From Chrysoperla carnea (taxonomy: Eukaryota > Arthropoda > Insecta > Neuroptera > Chrysopidae), in assembly GCF_905475395.1 (NCBI RefSeq), contig NC_058338.1, positions 74,721,435-74,785,434 of the forward strand: DNA of 64,000 nt. The letters run 5' to 3'. Both the position numbers and the translations under genes were made by a program. The notes beneath the pieces were generated by a model. That model was given only the letters and a program-made list of their open reading frames with translations. It did no database searches and had not been told where the DNA came from. This document shows, one piece after another, positions 14,401-25,632 of this stretch (within the stretch, counting starts at the first letter, position 1; every line of letters begins with the position of its first letter).

Positions 14401-16392
14401 CTTTTATATCGGTATATAAAAATTGAATAACTTTGAAAAAGAACAAACGATTCCTATAGATAAGACATTTTTATTTGGACTGTAGTTTTTGAATACAACA
14501 TCAATCAAGTGACCACCTCTATTAGCCAAAATAAAATGTGCACTTTTTGCTGCGTTTTGGCCTAAGCAATCACTTTTTAGTCATGCAATGATGTTTCATC
14601 GATATCGTGTGAATTCTCCGTCCCTAAAATGCGGTAATTATGCTTATTAAAACCATCAGAGTGAAAAAATCAGTTCTGGGCAACGCCTTCTCTGACTGTT
14701 TCAACCAGTTCATTGGAACACCTTGGTCGATGATAAACGGCATGCTAACAATTTCTCACTATCCCGCCCTCAACAAAATTTGACACCAAACGACGAATAG
14801 TGTTATCAGATGGTGCCTGTTGGTATCACGATATTTCTCGCACGATGAGTTAACACAGCTGAGCGCCTATTTTCAATGTACAGCAAAACTATTTCTGTGA
14901 AATGAATCATAGTAAAAATTGTACTGAATCAACGTTTCAAAAATATGTCTAATCAATTCAATCGGTTGACAAATGCCAAAGTTACTCAATGTTTATCTAC
15001 CGACATAAAATATGGGGCAATCTGTGCATGGTTTTAATTGAGTAATGTACTGTAGCGGGTTTAACGTAATCAAATTTGTGTAATAAAAAAATTTAACTGT
15101 CTATACTTAAATAATTATACGAATTTTATTGTTAAGTTTTTACTACATACAAATATAATACAATTCACAACACTTTTATTTTAATGTTATTATAACAAAT
15201 GAGTTCTTCACTTCACTCGTTCTGTAGTCTGTATTGTAATCTTCTCTATTGTAATCTAACTTATTGTAATCTGTCGTGTATAGTAATGTCACTATATCGC
15301 TGCACTGTTTTATAGTTACAATCAACAGTCTAGCAAATTCTAGAACTGTCACGTGTGTCCTATTGCCTATATATTGCATATATATTACTTATATATGTTT
15401 TCTATCTTTGTTTACGTAATATAAAATGATATTGTTTGTTTCTTTTTAAGGATTGTCCAGATTACATTTGTTTTTAATATAATACTGTATGTGTGTTTTA
15501 ATTGTTAACACCATAGTACTCTCAAAATGTCCACCCCTCTGTTATTTTTGTGGGTACAAATTTCATTATATTCTCTTCTATTTTAGTAAAATACATAATT
15601 TAGTGTAAAATTTCCGATCAATTTGTATATACAAACTTCTTCTTATTCTTCTTTCATATTTTCTGAAAAATCTACATCATTGTACAATTTTCCGTGTTTT
15701 TTCTTAATTTTCTTAAAAACTGTGCATTTTAGGAAAAAAATATTGAATAAAAATTGTCAAGCATAAAATTTTCAACCGATCTATATATTTTGATTGTTCT
15801 CAATTTTTCGCCTTTCCGGAAAAATCGATATTTAAATAAATGTATACGAGGCATATATACTTATGCTCTCTAAAGAGCAGAAAAACTCGAAACAAATTTA
15901 CATATATATCGATTTTTCCGAAACTGCTAAAGGTTGAGACAATCAAAATATACAGACCTATAGGAAATTTTATGCTTAACAATTTTTAGCAAAATTATTT
16001 TTTACAAAAATTAAAAGAACTATCAATAACACGGAAAATTGTACATTGATGTGGATTTTCAAAAAATATGAAATATAAGAAAAAGTTAACATACACAAAT
16101 CGATCGAAAATTTTACGAACGATAACTTTGGACTGATCTACTTTTTCTATAAAATGTATAGTTTTCAAGAAAATTACAAAAAACCTGGAAAATCGTTGAT
16201 TTTTCCGAAATCGCTCTTTTTATCTGAGCATATGAAAATTTTTATTCTCTAAAATATCACCTAACTTGATGTTAATTAATTAATTTCTAACTAATTTCTA
16301 CGCTTTTTTAGAACACATACCCAATAAAATGGCGTCTAATGGCCGAAGGTGGAGTGGAATGCTGTTTTATTATCAAAATTAAACTATTTTAA
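11461..16392 (+). CDS. NPC2-like ML-domain sterol/lipid-binding secreted protein
   Basis: Four exons join in phase: 11461-11566, 13998-14129, 14207-14376 and 16312-16392, giving 162 residues. Residues 1 to about 24 are a signal peptide (hydrophobic core, then ISAEE). The mature part fits the ML (MD-2-related lipid-recognition) fold of the NPC2 family: six cysteines in the expected rhythm (ICPTK, YACDI, DPCKE, KPCKIKKG, NACEFTKCP), a VDFIP strand, and the closing WRLMAEGGVECCFIIKIKLF-like end. NPC2 proteins bind sterols or other lipids in lysosomes or extracellular fluid; insects often have several with chemosensory or immune roles. Which role applies here cannot be told. An AATAAA overlaps the stop codon, implying a very short 3' UTR. 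Introns hold a foldback, a mariner-like remnant and an LTR-like fossil. Confidence 0.92.
12955..13638. repeat. Large foldback element in NPC2-like intron 1
   Basis: The arms (about 12955-13225 and 13330-13638) are inverted copies: AATCAAAAAATAACTT on the left with AAGTTATTTTTTGATT on the right, AGGATCTAAATT with its complement, and TTAATCGAAAGAAAATACGC near the centre on both sides. It looks like a non-autonomous foldback transposon of about 685 bp. The apparent open frames in the arms are by-products of this structure. Confidence 0.85.
14389..15025 (-). mobile_element. Tc1/mariner-like element, internally deleted
   Basis: Inverted ends of about 45 bp: ATCTTTTATATCGGTATATA then AATTGAATAACTTTG on the left, with TATTTTATGTCGGTAGATAA then CATTGAGTAACTTTGG read inward from the right. 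On the minus strand, conceptual fragments resemble insect mariner-type transposases. One is a helix-turn-helix segment (PSDNTIRRLVSNFVEGG), followed by a PRCSNELVETVREGV stretch. It then jumps to a core-like FFHSDGFNKHNYRILGTENS. The part between these is missing and stops interrupt the frame, so it is inactive. The insertion starts only about 12 bp after the exon 3 donor of the NPC2-like gene. Confidence 0.75.
15056..15510 (-). mobile_element. LTR-like fossil, copy 2 (possible solo LTR)
   Basis: Reverse-complement relative of 10669-11020. It shares the TGTTAACAATTAA start, a GTTCTAGAATTTGCTAGACT block, a TATAAAACAG-like TATA region, AATAAAA signals and the end ATTTGATTACGTTAA. It is about 100 bp longer than copy 1 through extra internal repeats. 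It sits in NPC2-like intron 3 with no coding region attached. Family not assigned; broken and old. Confidence 0.5.
15600..16120. repeat. Foldback element in NPC2-like intron 3
   Basis: Inverted arms meet near 15865. Paired blocks include ATTGTACAATTTTCCGTG with CACGGAAAATTGTAC, AGCATAAAATTTTC with AAATTTTATGCTTA, and CGATTTTTCC/GGAAAAATCG near the centre. The outer match reaches GTAAAATTTCCGATC and GATCGAAAATTTTAC. It is about 520 bp overall with no coding content. Confidence 0.75.
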
Positions 16393-16768
16393 TAAAGCTA
16401 TTATCTTAAACAGACATTTTGTTTCATTATCCTTCCTCAGAATAACATAAACTGTAATTAAAAATGGAAAACACATGTGAAAAAATATAATAATAATAAT
16501 TTATAATATATAATTATATTTTTCTGTATTAATTGTGTATAATAACTTTATTTATAAATAGATCGAATAATATTTTGATTTTACCTTTTGTTTCCTATAT
16601 TTCATTTTAATAGATTTGGCCAAAGCTGTCTTTAACCTTTTGGAGGCTTGGTCAGAGTTTTGGAAAAATATAATGTTTTTCCACTGTTTTTATCACTTTT
16701 GTACGGCCTCTCCTAGATAGTTGAAAATCGAGCGTTTGGGGATGATAACTTCTCAGCCCCTTACAGAT

Positions 16769-16912
16769 TTTTTTTTTTTTTTTTTTTTTGAAAATTTTCA
16801 GCATCTCCAAATTGAGGTAGAGAATTGAAATTCACTTCACGGATTGAATTAGTGTGAAGGATATGCCATTTGAGTTGTTAATCTTACGGATTGAATTAGT
16901 GTGATGGATATG
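16769..16912. repeat. Poly(T) tract and 52-bp tandem pair
   Basis: A run of more than 20 T (about 16769-16790) is followed by two tandem units containing ACGGATTGAATTAGTGTGA and GGATATGCCATTTGA. Confidence 0.8.
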
Positions 16913-17717
16913 CCATTTGAAGGATATGAAGGATCACGCACCTCTAGTTCGAATGTAGTTCGAAGATTAAGAATAGACCTTTTCATCGATTTGCTTTTGT
17001 TTCGGACAGTTGTCAAAAAATTATTCAACCTAAGAAAGTTAAATATATTTTTTCAAGCAGCGCTTTTTGACAAGAATAGAAGATATAAGATATGTCTTTA
17101 CTTGATTGAAAACAGTCCGAAACAAAGAAGAATCCTTTTGCAAATGAAAAGCCCTATTTGTTAATAATGTTTACACTATAGTAACAAAAATAACATATGA
17201 AATGTTCTACTGTTTCTCAATCGTCGATCAGTGAACCGACTGCTTTAGATTTGTTTTAAATTTATGAAAAAACATCGAAAAACCCAATTTTATTATTGGT
17301 GCCATCAAATATTAGCCCTTTTTTAGAATAGGTTTCCTAGATTTGGCGAAAAGTCATTTCTATTTTAAAGACTACGAAACTATTTTTTATTTCTAACCGA
17401 AATATTATAATAGAATAATTTTGCATATCGTATCCTAGATCAAACGTGAACTTCCACAATCTACATGTATTGTCTTTTTGTTAATAATGAGTTATTATTA
17501 AAATGTTATTGTTGTATTAACAATGATTTCCTCAAGTTTTATTGTATGGAAACCAATATTAATTGTTAACATTGCGTTCTATTCAAAGATCTATGGTTCT
17601 ATCAGACATCTAGCGTCAACTATAACTACTAAAAATTAAACTTCAAAACTTCTACTAAAGCATGGTTTTGAAAATTTATTAATATAACCTACAAATGTTA
17701 TAGTAAAATTTTACAAA

Positions 17718-19025
17718 ATGCCTGTTTGTAAAGTGAAAGAAGTGCTTGCAAACTCCAATTCATCGCCGTATTTGGGTAAGACGTTGAATTTGAGTTAATT
17801 TTCACATTATCAATTTAAAAAAAAATTCTCTAGCTAACTTTGAAAGCAGTCTCCAACAGTTAAACATCGACCATAATCAAGTTAATGCCCATGTATTTGA
17901 GAAAAATGGAAAACGCTTAATAGCCATCTCCACAGACAAATGTGTTTACAGTAGTCAAGTTTCAGATAGTGAAAACGATTTATGTCGAACGTTAATTGTT
18001 ATCCGTAAGAAAAATAGTCGCAAGGTAATATTAACTCATTGTTTAGAAAAATACAAAACGGGAAGCGTACAATAACTGTGGCGCCATAATTTAATGAAAT
18101 CTACATACTACATAAATATTTCCAGGTTGTTCTTGCTGAAGCTAAACCAATTACGCTGTCTGTTTCCAAGAAAAGTTTGAACACACCCGAAAAGAAGGCT
18201 CTTACCGTATCAGAAAATATTCGCGAATTAAATAAACAATTTGGTACAAAAAAAGCGAAACGTGCTACGGAATTACGAGAACGAATGAAAATTGACATTG
18301 GAACGGTAAAAGAACATTTAGAAACTACAATAGCTGCTGTGGATTCACCATTAAACGCATCTGTAATACAAGAAGGAAAGGAAACAAATGAAGTTCAGTC
18401 TTATCAACCACCGATAAATCGAGACGCTAAAACATTTGAAGATGCATTCAACCTGCATGATTATATTACGGATACCGAATTGAATGAATTTAAAAAAGAT
18501 GCTAAAAAATTATTAAATGCAACTTACGATGATATTCAAAATTGTTGTCCGTATATTACGGAAGAAATCGCCAAATTACAAAGTGAAAATTGTCAATTAT
18601 CAGAAAATGATAAAATCAGACGTATATCAATACTATTATACGCTCAAGTGATCGATAATTATTTAAGAACTCCGGCATTGCAATTGAGAAATAGATCTTT
18701 CAATATATACACGTCTTTAATCACAGAAAAAATATTAAATACATTTGCAGTAAAAACCGATAAGAATGTTTTACGTCCGTTGTCAATGCGTGATAAGGCA
18801 TCTTGTTATATATTAGTATTACTTTTCATGGTCTCGGATCGACATGTGGTTGATACAGAAGAGGTGGCAAAATCATTAAAATTGCCCTTATCAAAAACGC
18901 AACAACTTGCTAGAGTTTGTGGTGCACGTCCAATGGCCAAAAGTAGAAGTTTGTATGAAATTAAATTACCCATACCTGAATTTAAATTAGTTATTAATAA
19001 AACTTCCAAAAGAAAAACACTCTGA
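17718..19025 (+). CDS. POLR1E: RNA polymerase I subunit RPA49 / PAF53 (POLR1E)
   Basis: Three exons join in phase: 17718-17775, 17834-18024 and 18126-19025, giving 382 residues. The family (A49/PAF53) forms with A34.5/CAST a TFIIF- and TFIIE-like module of nucleolar Pol I, aiding initiation and elongation of rRNA transcription. The N-terminal dimerisation region shows FEKNGKRLIAISTDKCVYSS, parallel to the FTLYENKD...RILAAETDRLSYVG stretch I recall from human PAF53, followed by a cysteine-containing DLCRTLIVIRKK. A charged linker follows. The C-terminal tandem winged-helix part has PINRDAKTFEDAFNLHDYIT, LRPLSMRDKASCYILVLLFM, a LKLPLSKTQQLARVCGAR helix pair and a LPIPEF close. Its basic tail (KTSKRKTL) fits nucleolar location. 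Intron 2 contains a short relic of the 40-kb MITE end. The ATG has AAAA before it. Confidence 0.88.
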
Positions 19026-20769
19026 ATTTATGATTGTAAAATTCAAGGAAAAAATATATTCTTTTCTATTATAACATCGTGTCTTGCTTTGCAACATCTA
19101 TTAACAGGTAAAATTTTAATTATTGAATTCTGATTTGTGTGGAGGGAATCAATCGAGCCAATTTTACGCTCCGTATAGTCAGGAATTAAACTCGAAATTT
19201 CAACTAATGAACAAATAACATGTAGATCCTATAGATACAATTCATTCGGATCGATCTTATAGCCGAAATGGAATAACGAATGATCAAGTAAACAAAAAAT
19301 TCCAGGATCAATAGACAACGAAAAAGACTAATAAGTAAGACCATAAAATGTGTAAAATTACTGATTACTCAGAAAACGCCTGTGTACGTTAATACTGCCC
19401 CTTCCACATAATTTTCTGGCTCTCATTTAAAATCTCATTGAAATCGCAGATGTATTCCAAATTCTTTTGGAACTTAGGATTTGACTCGCGTTTTTATCCT
19501 CTTAATATTATTGAATTGCTCAAAATGGTATCGAGATGAAGCCATTTTTCCCGTCAAGGAAAGCTATTTACCAGGTTTTAATTTAATTTCTATTTTCAAA
19601 TTCTACTTGCAGTGAATTTATTACTTTATAATATTATTACGTATATTTGCTCTAAAATCAGAAAGTCAAAGTGATTAAGTCTCAAGAGCTCATATCTGCC
19701 AGTTATCTTTGAAGATGTAAAATTGCATTAGCCTGAGCGAAAATACTGTAACTGCTGATAGCGTTTTCACAGAATATAGTAGGATCAGAGAGCTTAAACT
19801 GTATGAAAAACTGATATGTACTCGAATTATACGTTTAACCTCATGATAAGCAGCCCCTTAGTTCATTTTTACATCACTTGATAACTTTTCTCCCAAATAT
19901 GCGACATTCATTTTTAATTTAAAATGAAGAAAAATCACAAACTATGATATTTTATGTGCAGTGTACGGGAAATTTTGAAAAACTATTAGTTTAATTTTAT
20001 TTTTATACTTTCAAATTATCTGGTAGTTTAATATTCAACTCAAAATTTAAGAAATACAAAATTTTTTCCATCTGTCAATTGTGCTCAACGGTTGTAAAAT
20101 ATTTTGTCCCATATATAGGACAAAAGTTATCATAAGGTTAAAATGAGTCTAAAGTAATTGAAAATTATTCACCAAAAATTTCAATGAAAAATTAAAAAAA
20201 ATCACACATTTAGACAAGTTGAACAGAAACTATAGTAGAGTGTTGTAAACAACTGATCACACACTGTCTATTGTGTGTGAAGCCTCCGCTGGTACAGTAT
20301 CATCAAAAATTATACCTCATTTCACTACAATTTCATCTTCTGTTACCATATAGTACAAAACTTTTTGATGATACTTTAGTAAGACAACTATCTTAATAGC
20401 TATTTATAAAATATCCTAATAAAAACTACCATCTCTAGATCTGATCAATGTTTATTCTTGTCTAAACGAAACGGAACTACAAAATAAGGGAGCATAATCT
20501 TTAATTAACTAACGCTTTAAGGGCTCAAGCACAACAGTATAATATAATCTTTTTTATTTTTAAAATACATTTTCCTAATACTATTTAAAATAAAATTTGA
20601 ATTGTCGAAAATAATAAATTAATTGGTTTGATATACACTTTCAATGATTTTTTTTCAAAAAAATATAATAAAATTTGAATTGTCGAAAATAATAAATTAA
20701 TTGTTTTGATATACACTTTCAATGATTTTTTTTTTCAAAAAAATATAATAAAATTTATTTTTAGTTTCA
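19026..20769. other. Convergent intergenic spacer, no gene found
   Basis: Spacer between POLR1E (+) and the ammonia-lyase gene (-), whose 3' ends face each other. I see no coding frame. Near 20589-20750 there is a tandem duplication, and a short inverted pair (GTATCATCAAAAA / TTTTTGATGATAC) lies at about 20297-20374. Confidence 0.6.
20589..20752. repeat. Tandem duplication, about 80-bp period
   Basis: Two adjacent copies each contain TTTGAATTGTCGAAAATAA, GATATACACTTTCAATGA and a T-run followed by CAAAAAAATATAATAAAATT. They differ by only a few bases and sit just past the 3' end of the minus-strand ammonia-lyase gene. Confidence 0.88.
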
Positions 20770-23254
20770 TTAATGAAGGTCTACGTTTTTGTATTTGTCT
20801 GTAAGCACTTTCATCAATTCTTGTACATGCTCCTCGTCTCTAGTTTCGCAAACAACTTTTACCTGTAAATAAAAATGATTTTTAAAAAAATTTACTTCAA
20901 AATGTAATGAATTTGAAACTTACATCGACACTAAAAACATCAGTTTTGACCCATGCACGTTCATGCATGATATCCTTAATTGAAACGCCAATCGATGATA
21001 ATATTCGACATAACTCCGCAATTCCTCCAGGTCGGTCACTTACAGTTACAATAAAACGTACCAAACGACCATCTGCAGTCAGACCTCGTTCCAAACATCG
21101 ACCTAATATTGTTGTATCAATATTCCCGCCACATAACAATAATGCAACCCTTAAGCAGTATCAAAATATCATTTTATAGCTTAAAAAAATATTACTTATC
21201 CTTTAAATTTTACTCACTTTTTGCCTTTTAACTCTTCTAATTGTCCAGCTAATATTGCAGCCAATCCTGCAGCTCCTGCTCCTTCCACTACACATTTTTC
21301 TAATTCAATTAATCGTAATATTGCAATTGCAATCCATTCTTCTTTAACCACAACCTAAAATGTAAAAAATTAGGTATAAAGGACAAACGACATGATTATG
21401 ATATGAAAGCAGAGTGGCATTCATATTAAACAAGACTATCCGACTTCGTGGAGCTTCTGAGAAATCCATATTTTACACTTACAACTTTATCAACAAGTGG
21501 TTTAGCTGTATGAAACGCATTATATCCGACCATTGGTACAGCCAAGCCATCTGCTAGTGTTGCCTCGATCTCAACTGGCGATGGTTTTCCATGTTCTAAT
21601 GCTTTTGTATAACTTGCACATCGTTCAGATTCCACTCCCTAGACATCTCTATTTGTATCAGAATTATATTAAATACTTAAACTGTTTCAATATACTTACG
21701 ATAACTGTAACACCTGGATTTAAAGTTTTTAAAGCCAAAGCTACACCAGCAATTAAACCCCCACCACCGACCGGAATAATAACAGCATCTAAATCTGAAA
21801 CTTGTTCAGCAATTTCCAAACCTAATGTACCTTGTCCAGCCATTATATGCGGATGATCGTATCCATTTATGTATGTCAGATTTTTTTCTTTACTGATTTT
21901 CAAAGCTAAATTTTTGGCTTCACTCATATTTCCACCACTGACAACAACATTTGCACCATATTGACGACATTTGGATATTTTCATAATTGGAGCAACTGTT
22001 GGCATTACAACCGTAACGGGTATACCCAATTTTTTTCCGTGATAACATAATGCAAGGGCATGATTCCCTAATGATGCACTAATGACACCTGCCTGTTTCT
22101 TGTCTGCACTTAACATAATTAAGGCATTGCAAGCACCACGTTCTTTAAAACTAAAAATTACGGATGGCTTGTAAATCAATTAATTTTTTTATATTCCCAT
22201 TTTAACATTTACCTTCCAGTATATTGTAAATAATCCTTTTTTAAATATATATCACATCCCGTTATTTCTGATAAATGTGACCTCTAAAATATGCCAAAAA
22301 ATTCAATAATGAAAAACTTATTTAATAAAAGGGTCGAAAGAAAGTCGCTATTTTATTAAATAGCGACTGAATTATTTAATGAATACATGGTAGTTCCTAA
22401 AAGATCTGCCTGTAAAGGTTTTTCTCGTATAGACATTTTTATTAAAAAATCACTATTTGTTTAAAATATTTTAAAAATTCTCTTTTGTCGGGCTTGTTAA
22501 CTACATCGGTGGATAGGTTTTAGACTATTTTAGGGCCCGAGCATTTTCGAAACTATAAAATATAATAAATTTCCGTTAGAAAAGGAGGCTGGCGCAATTT
22601 GGAAACTCAATCTTTCGATGTGATATGATACGTAAAAAAATTTCCCTGAAATAAAAACCCGGAAAAACTATTTCAAATAATTGTAAAGTTTGAAATTAAA
22701 AATTTTTGGCAATATTGAATAATTACGTATCCTTAAAAAATTACTTCAAACAGTCTGGCGCGTGTAATGTTACGTTATTAGACGCCCAAAATGCAAAAAA
22801 TTGTTGTTTTTTATGAATATTTGATTTTCAATTTCTTTGATTATTTTACTAGTAAATAAAGCGTGAATCTGTCTAAACAAGAAGACGCTTATGAGACGAC
22901 GCTGCAAACGGTGTTATTCCGCCGCTGTGTATAGTCCGCTGTAGAGCTAATCTGGTGTTGAATCAATGTTTACGATTAGTGAACTTAAACTAAGTATCTT
23001 AATTCGTGTGTTTTGATTAGATTAAATAATTAAAATTATACATTACTTACAATACAAGGTGTTTTCTCGACGTGCGGTTTAATTTTAAATGCAGCCGAAG
23101 TTATATCACAAAACGTAATTTTTTGTGGTTTGTCTGGAATGCACATAGGATCTTCATGAATTTCTTCATTCTACAAACAATTCAAAAAAACTTATAGAAC
23201 TTTTTTTATATATGACTATAAAAAAATACCTACATCTTCGAACTCCATTTTCAT
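20770..23254 (-). CDS. L-threonine ammonia-lyase (PLP) with C-terminal ACT domain
   Basis: Eight minus-strand exons join in phase: 23234-23254, 23051-23170, 22213-22283, 21700-22150, 21483-21638, 21218-21354, 20924-21149 and 20770-20862. They give 424 residues. The fold-type II PLP domain shows the Schiff-base lysine in YTGSFKERGA (about residue 73), the SLGNHALAL substrate loop, and the PVGGGGLIAG phosphate loop. The last 80 or so residues form an ACT-like regulatory domain (RLVRFIVTVSDRPGGIAELC, then IKDIMHERAW). The enzyme would deaminate L-threonine (perhaps serine) to 2-oxobutyrate and ammonia in the cytosol. Serine racemase, the closest alternative, lacks an ACT domain. The order matches TdcB-type insect proteins such as Drosophila CG8129 (recalled, not checked). 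ATGs at 23254 and 23248 are both in frame. AATAAA lies 11 nt past the stop. Confidence 0.92.
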
Positions 23255-25632
23255 TTCTATTAGGTATTGATCAATTATGTGCACATAAAATTTACAAAAT
23301 ATCAAGATCTCTGGCAACAGTATGAACTGTAATAGAAAATCTGACCCTTAACAGTGATAAAAAAATTGTTATCAAAACTTTTTTTTAAAAACTGATTTAT
23401 CTATTTCTGCGTTGTAAACAGAATATTATTTCAAAAATATATATTATCTTGATTTTTAAGTTTAAATTAAAATATGAATTTAATATCTGTAGACTAAATA
23501 AATACTAATAGTTTTACAAATAATAATCAAATGCAATAATCTTAATAATGCTCAAAAACATTAACTTTCTAATTATTGAAATATTATGGTATTTTAATAA
23601 CATTAATTATTTTTGAACTATGATTAATGTTTATGACTAATTTTATTCGCTTGATTGACTATTATAACCACTACTCTTAGGTATCCGGAGAGGTGGTACC
23701 GCCATAAAAATTCCCACAAAAAATTCAAGCTTCTATTGTGCTAAAATGTTAACTTTTCCTCAAGTTACCTATAAGTAAATGACTATGCGTAAAAGCTTCA
23801 GGCACTCGACTGCATTAGGTGTTACACATTTTCAACTAATTGCCTCAAGGATTTCAACTAAGTAAGTCTTTTGCATATACTCATAATATTGTACTTTCAA
23901 GCGCTCTAACTCAATGGGAAGTTCCTTAATTTTCAAAAAAAGATTCCTACCACACATTATGTACAGCATGTCCTTAGCCATCCTTTAATAAAGCATTTGT
24001 AGTTCAAGCTAGATGCAGAAAAACTAGACTTCTGTAGATATTTGACTTTGGCCTTCATTCAGGGTCATCCAAAAATCATCTCGAGCTCGTAACTAAATAG
24101 TCGAGATAGAAGGACATTTTAAGTTAGAAATTTTTTCCTTATAAAATAACTTTTTCAAAGTATGAATAGATTCGGTAGAAATTGACTTCAAAATAATAAT
24201 AAAAATTAATGCAGAATCGATTTAATTTATAAAAGCCTGCCAAACCAAAAAATGAGGGCTTTCTAAAGCTACAAATTTTCCACAGAAATAAAAATACCCA
24301 ATTTTCTAATTTAAAGTGATCTTCTATCCCATCAGTTACCTACGAACTTGAATTTTCGAATGGCGTTGTCTAGTTCAAGAATTTTGTAAGATGCTCCCTA
24401 TTGAACCTTTTTCGACCCTGTTTTAAAAAGTTGCAGCATGGAATAGAACCATTGAAGATAATCCAGCATTGTGTTAACAAATGTTGTAGGCCTATTCAAA
24501 TTACTTCTCAGTAAATGTGTGTATTCTCTACCTCCTGAAAGTGTCAGGTAGATATGAAAAAGCACTGATGAATTTAATAATGAGTCTTGATTTTTAATAT
24601 ACAATAGAATGAAGTGTTTTATTTAAACAGCTGTTGAAACTTACTGTGTGGATTCACTACATTTTTTATTCTCATATACATGAAGGCTTTTTTATAAACG
24701 AAAGATTATTTATCTGTTGTGATTACTGTACAAATTTGTAAAGTTCTTTTGGCTCTTTAGCTTGGCTCCGTCATAAATGTGGATCGCTATAAGAGTGGTT
24801 GAGATTTGATTTTATACGAATTGAAAATCCGTATACATCGTTAAAATAATTTTAGCGCTAGCTTTTTAATTATTACCTTCTCGCGTTTCTTTATTTTTAC
24901 GCTTTTATTAAACGGCGTACGTGACATAATTGTATGCACCTGAATGCGAATGGTCAGAATGAGGCTTGTTTTGATCTAGAAGATATTATCGAAATTGGTT
25001 TGAATTATATGAAAAACTATGGTTTTGCATTTTTTAACTGTAGCAATGTATAATTTTACATTTTTGAACTTCAGATTTATTTTTAATTTATCGCATCTTT
25101 TCAACAAACAAATATTATATTATTTTTCTACTTTACAGAAAAAGAGATTCGGAAATTGACCCTTTAAATTTCTTACAAATGCTTACAAGATTTGATCAAA
25201 TGCAGTGATCAAATCCGACTATGTGATTTGGTAATTGTTACCAATTTGCATTTTTCAGAATTAAGTCGTTCTATATATGCAATGATCATTACAAATAAAT
25301 AATAGTAGTTGCTCTACATCCAAAAGAAAATTTTTAATGAACTTCATCAAATTCATTAGATTCCAAAATTATTTTTTCAGAAAAATATATTAATTATACT
25401 TGTACGAAAAATATATTTATATTTTAAAGACAAAATTAGCCTAATAAATAAAAATAATAGTTTAATAAAAATAATTTGTTATAGAAGAAGTTAAAATTAT
25501 TGTATTTCGCGCGATTTTTTCAAACTTGCATACTTGATTTATATCTAATACGAATAACATCGATTCTAAACGAAGTAACCTTTATTATTTGTGGATTGTG
25601 TATAGTTCTTCCGTTTTAAAAAACCCGTCAAG
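23255..25632. other. Divergent intergenic region, no gene found
   Basis: Between the 5' ends of the ammonia-lyase gene (-) and RpL24 (+). No coding frame or structural RNA recognised. It must hold both promoters. A slightly GC-richer patch near 24840-24960 (GCGCTAGC, CTCGCG, GGCGTACGTGAC) has no assigned role. Confidence 0.55.
25600..25632 (+). promoter_or_regulatory. RpL24: RpL24 transcription start with TOP-like pyrimidine tract
   Basis: TTCTTCCGTTTT at about 25606-25617 lies roughly 20-25 nt before the ATG. Ribosomal protein mRNAs of animals usually start at a C inside such a tract (5' TOP), which couples translation to growth signalling. No TATA box is obvious. The exact start is inferred. 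Confidence 0.5.

Noticed and set aside
18126-19025. First thought: ORC6 or another replication factor
   Set aside because: The C-terminal tandem winged-helix pattern and the N-terminal FEKNGKRLIA...LCRTLIV region fit POLR1E/RPA49 much better.
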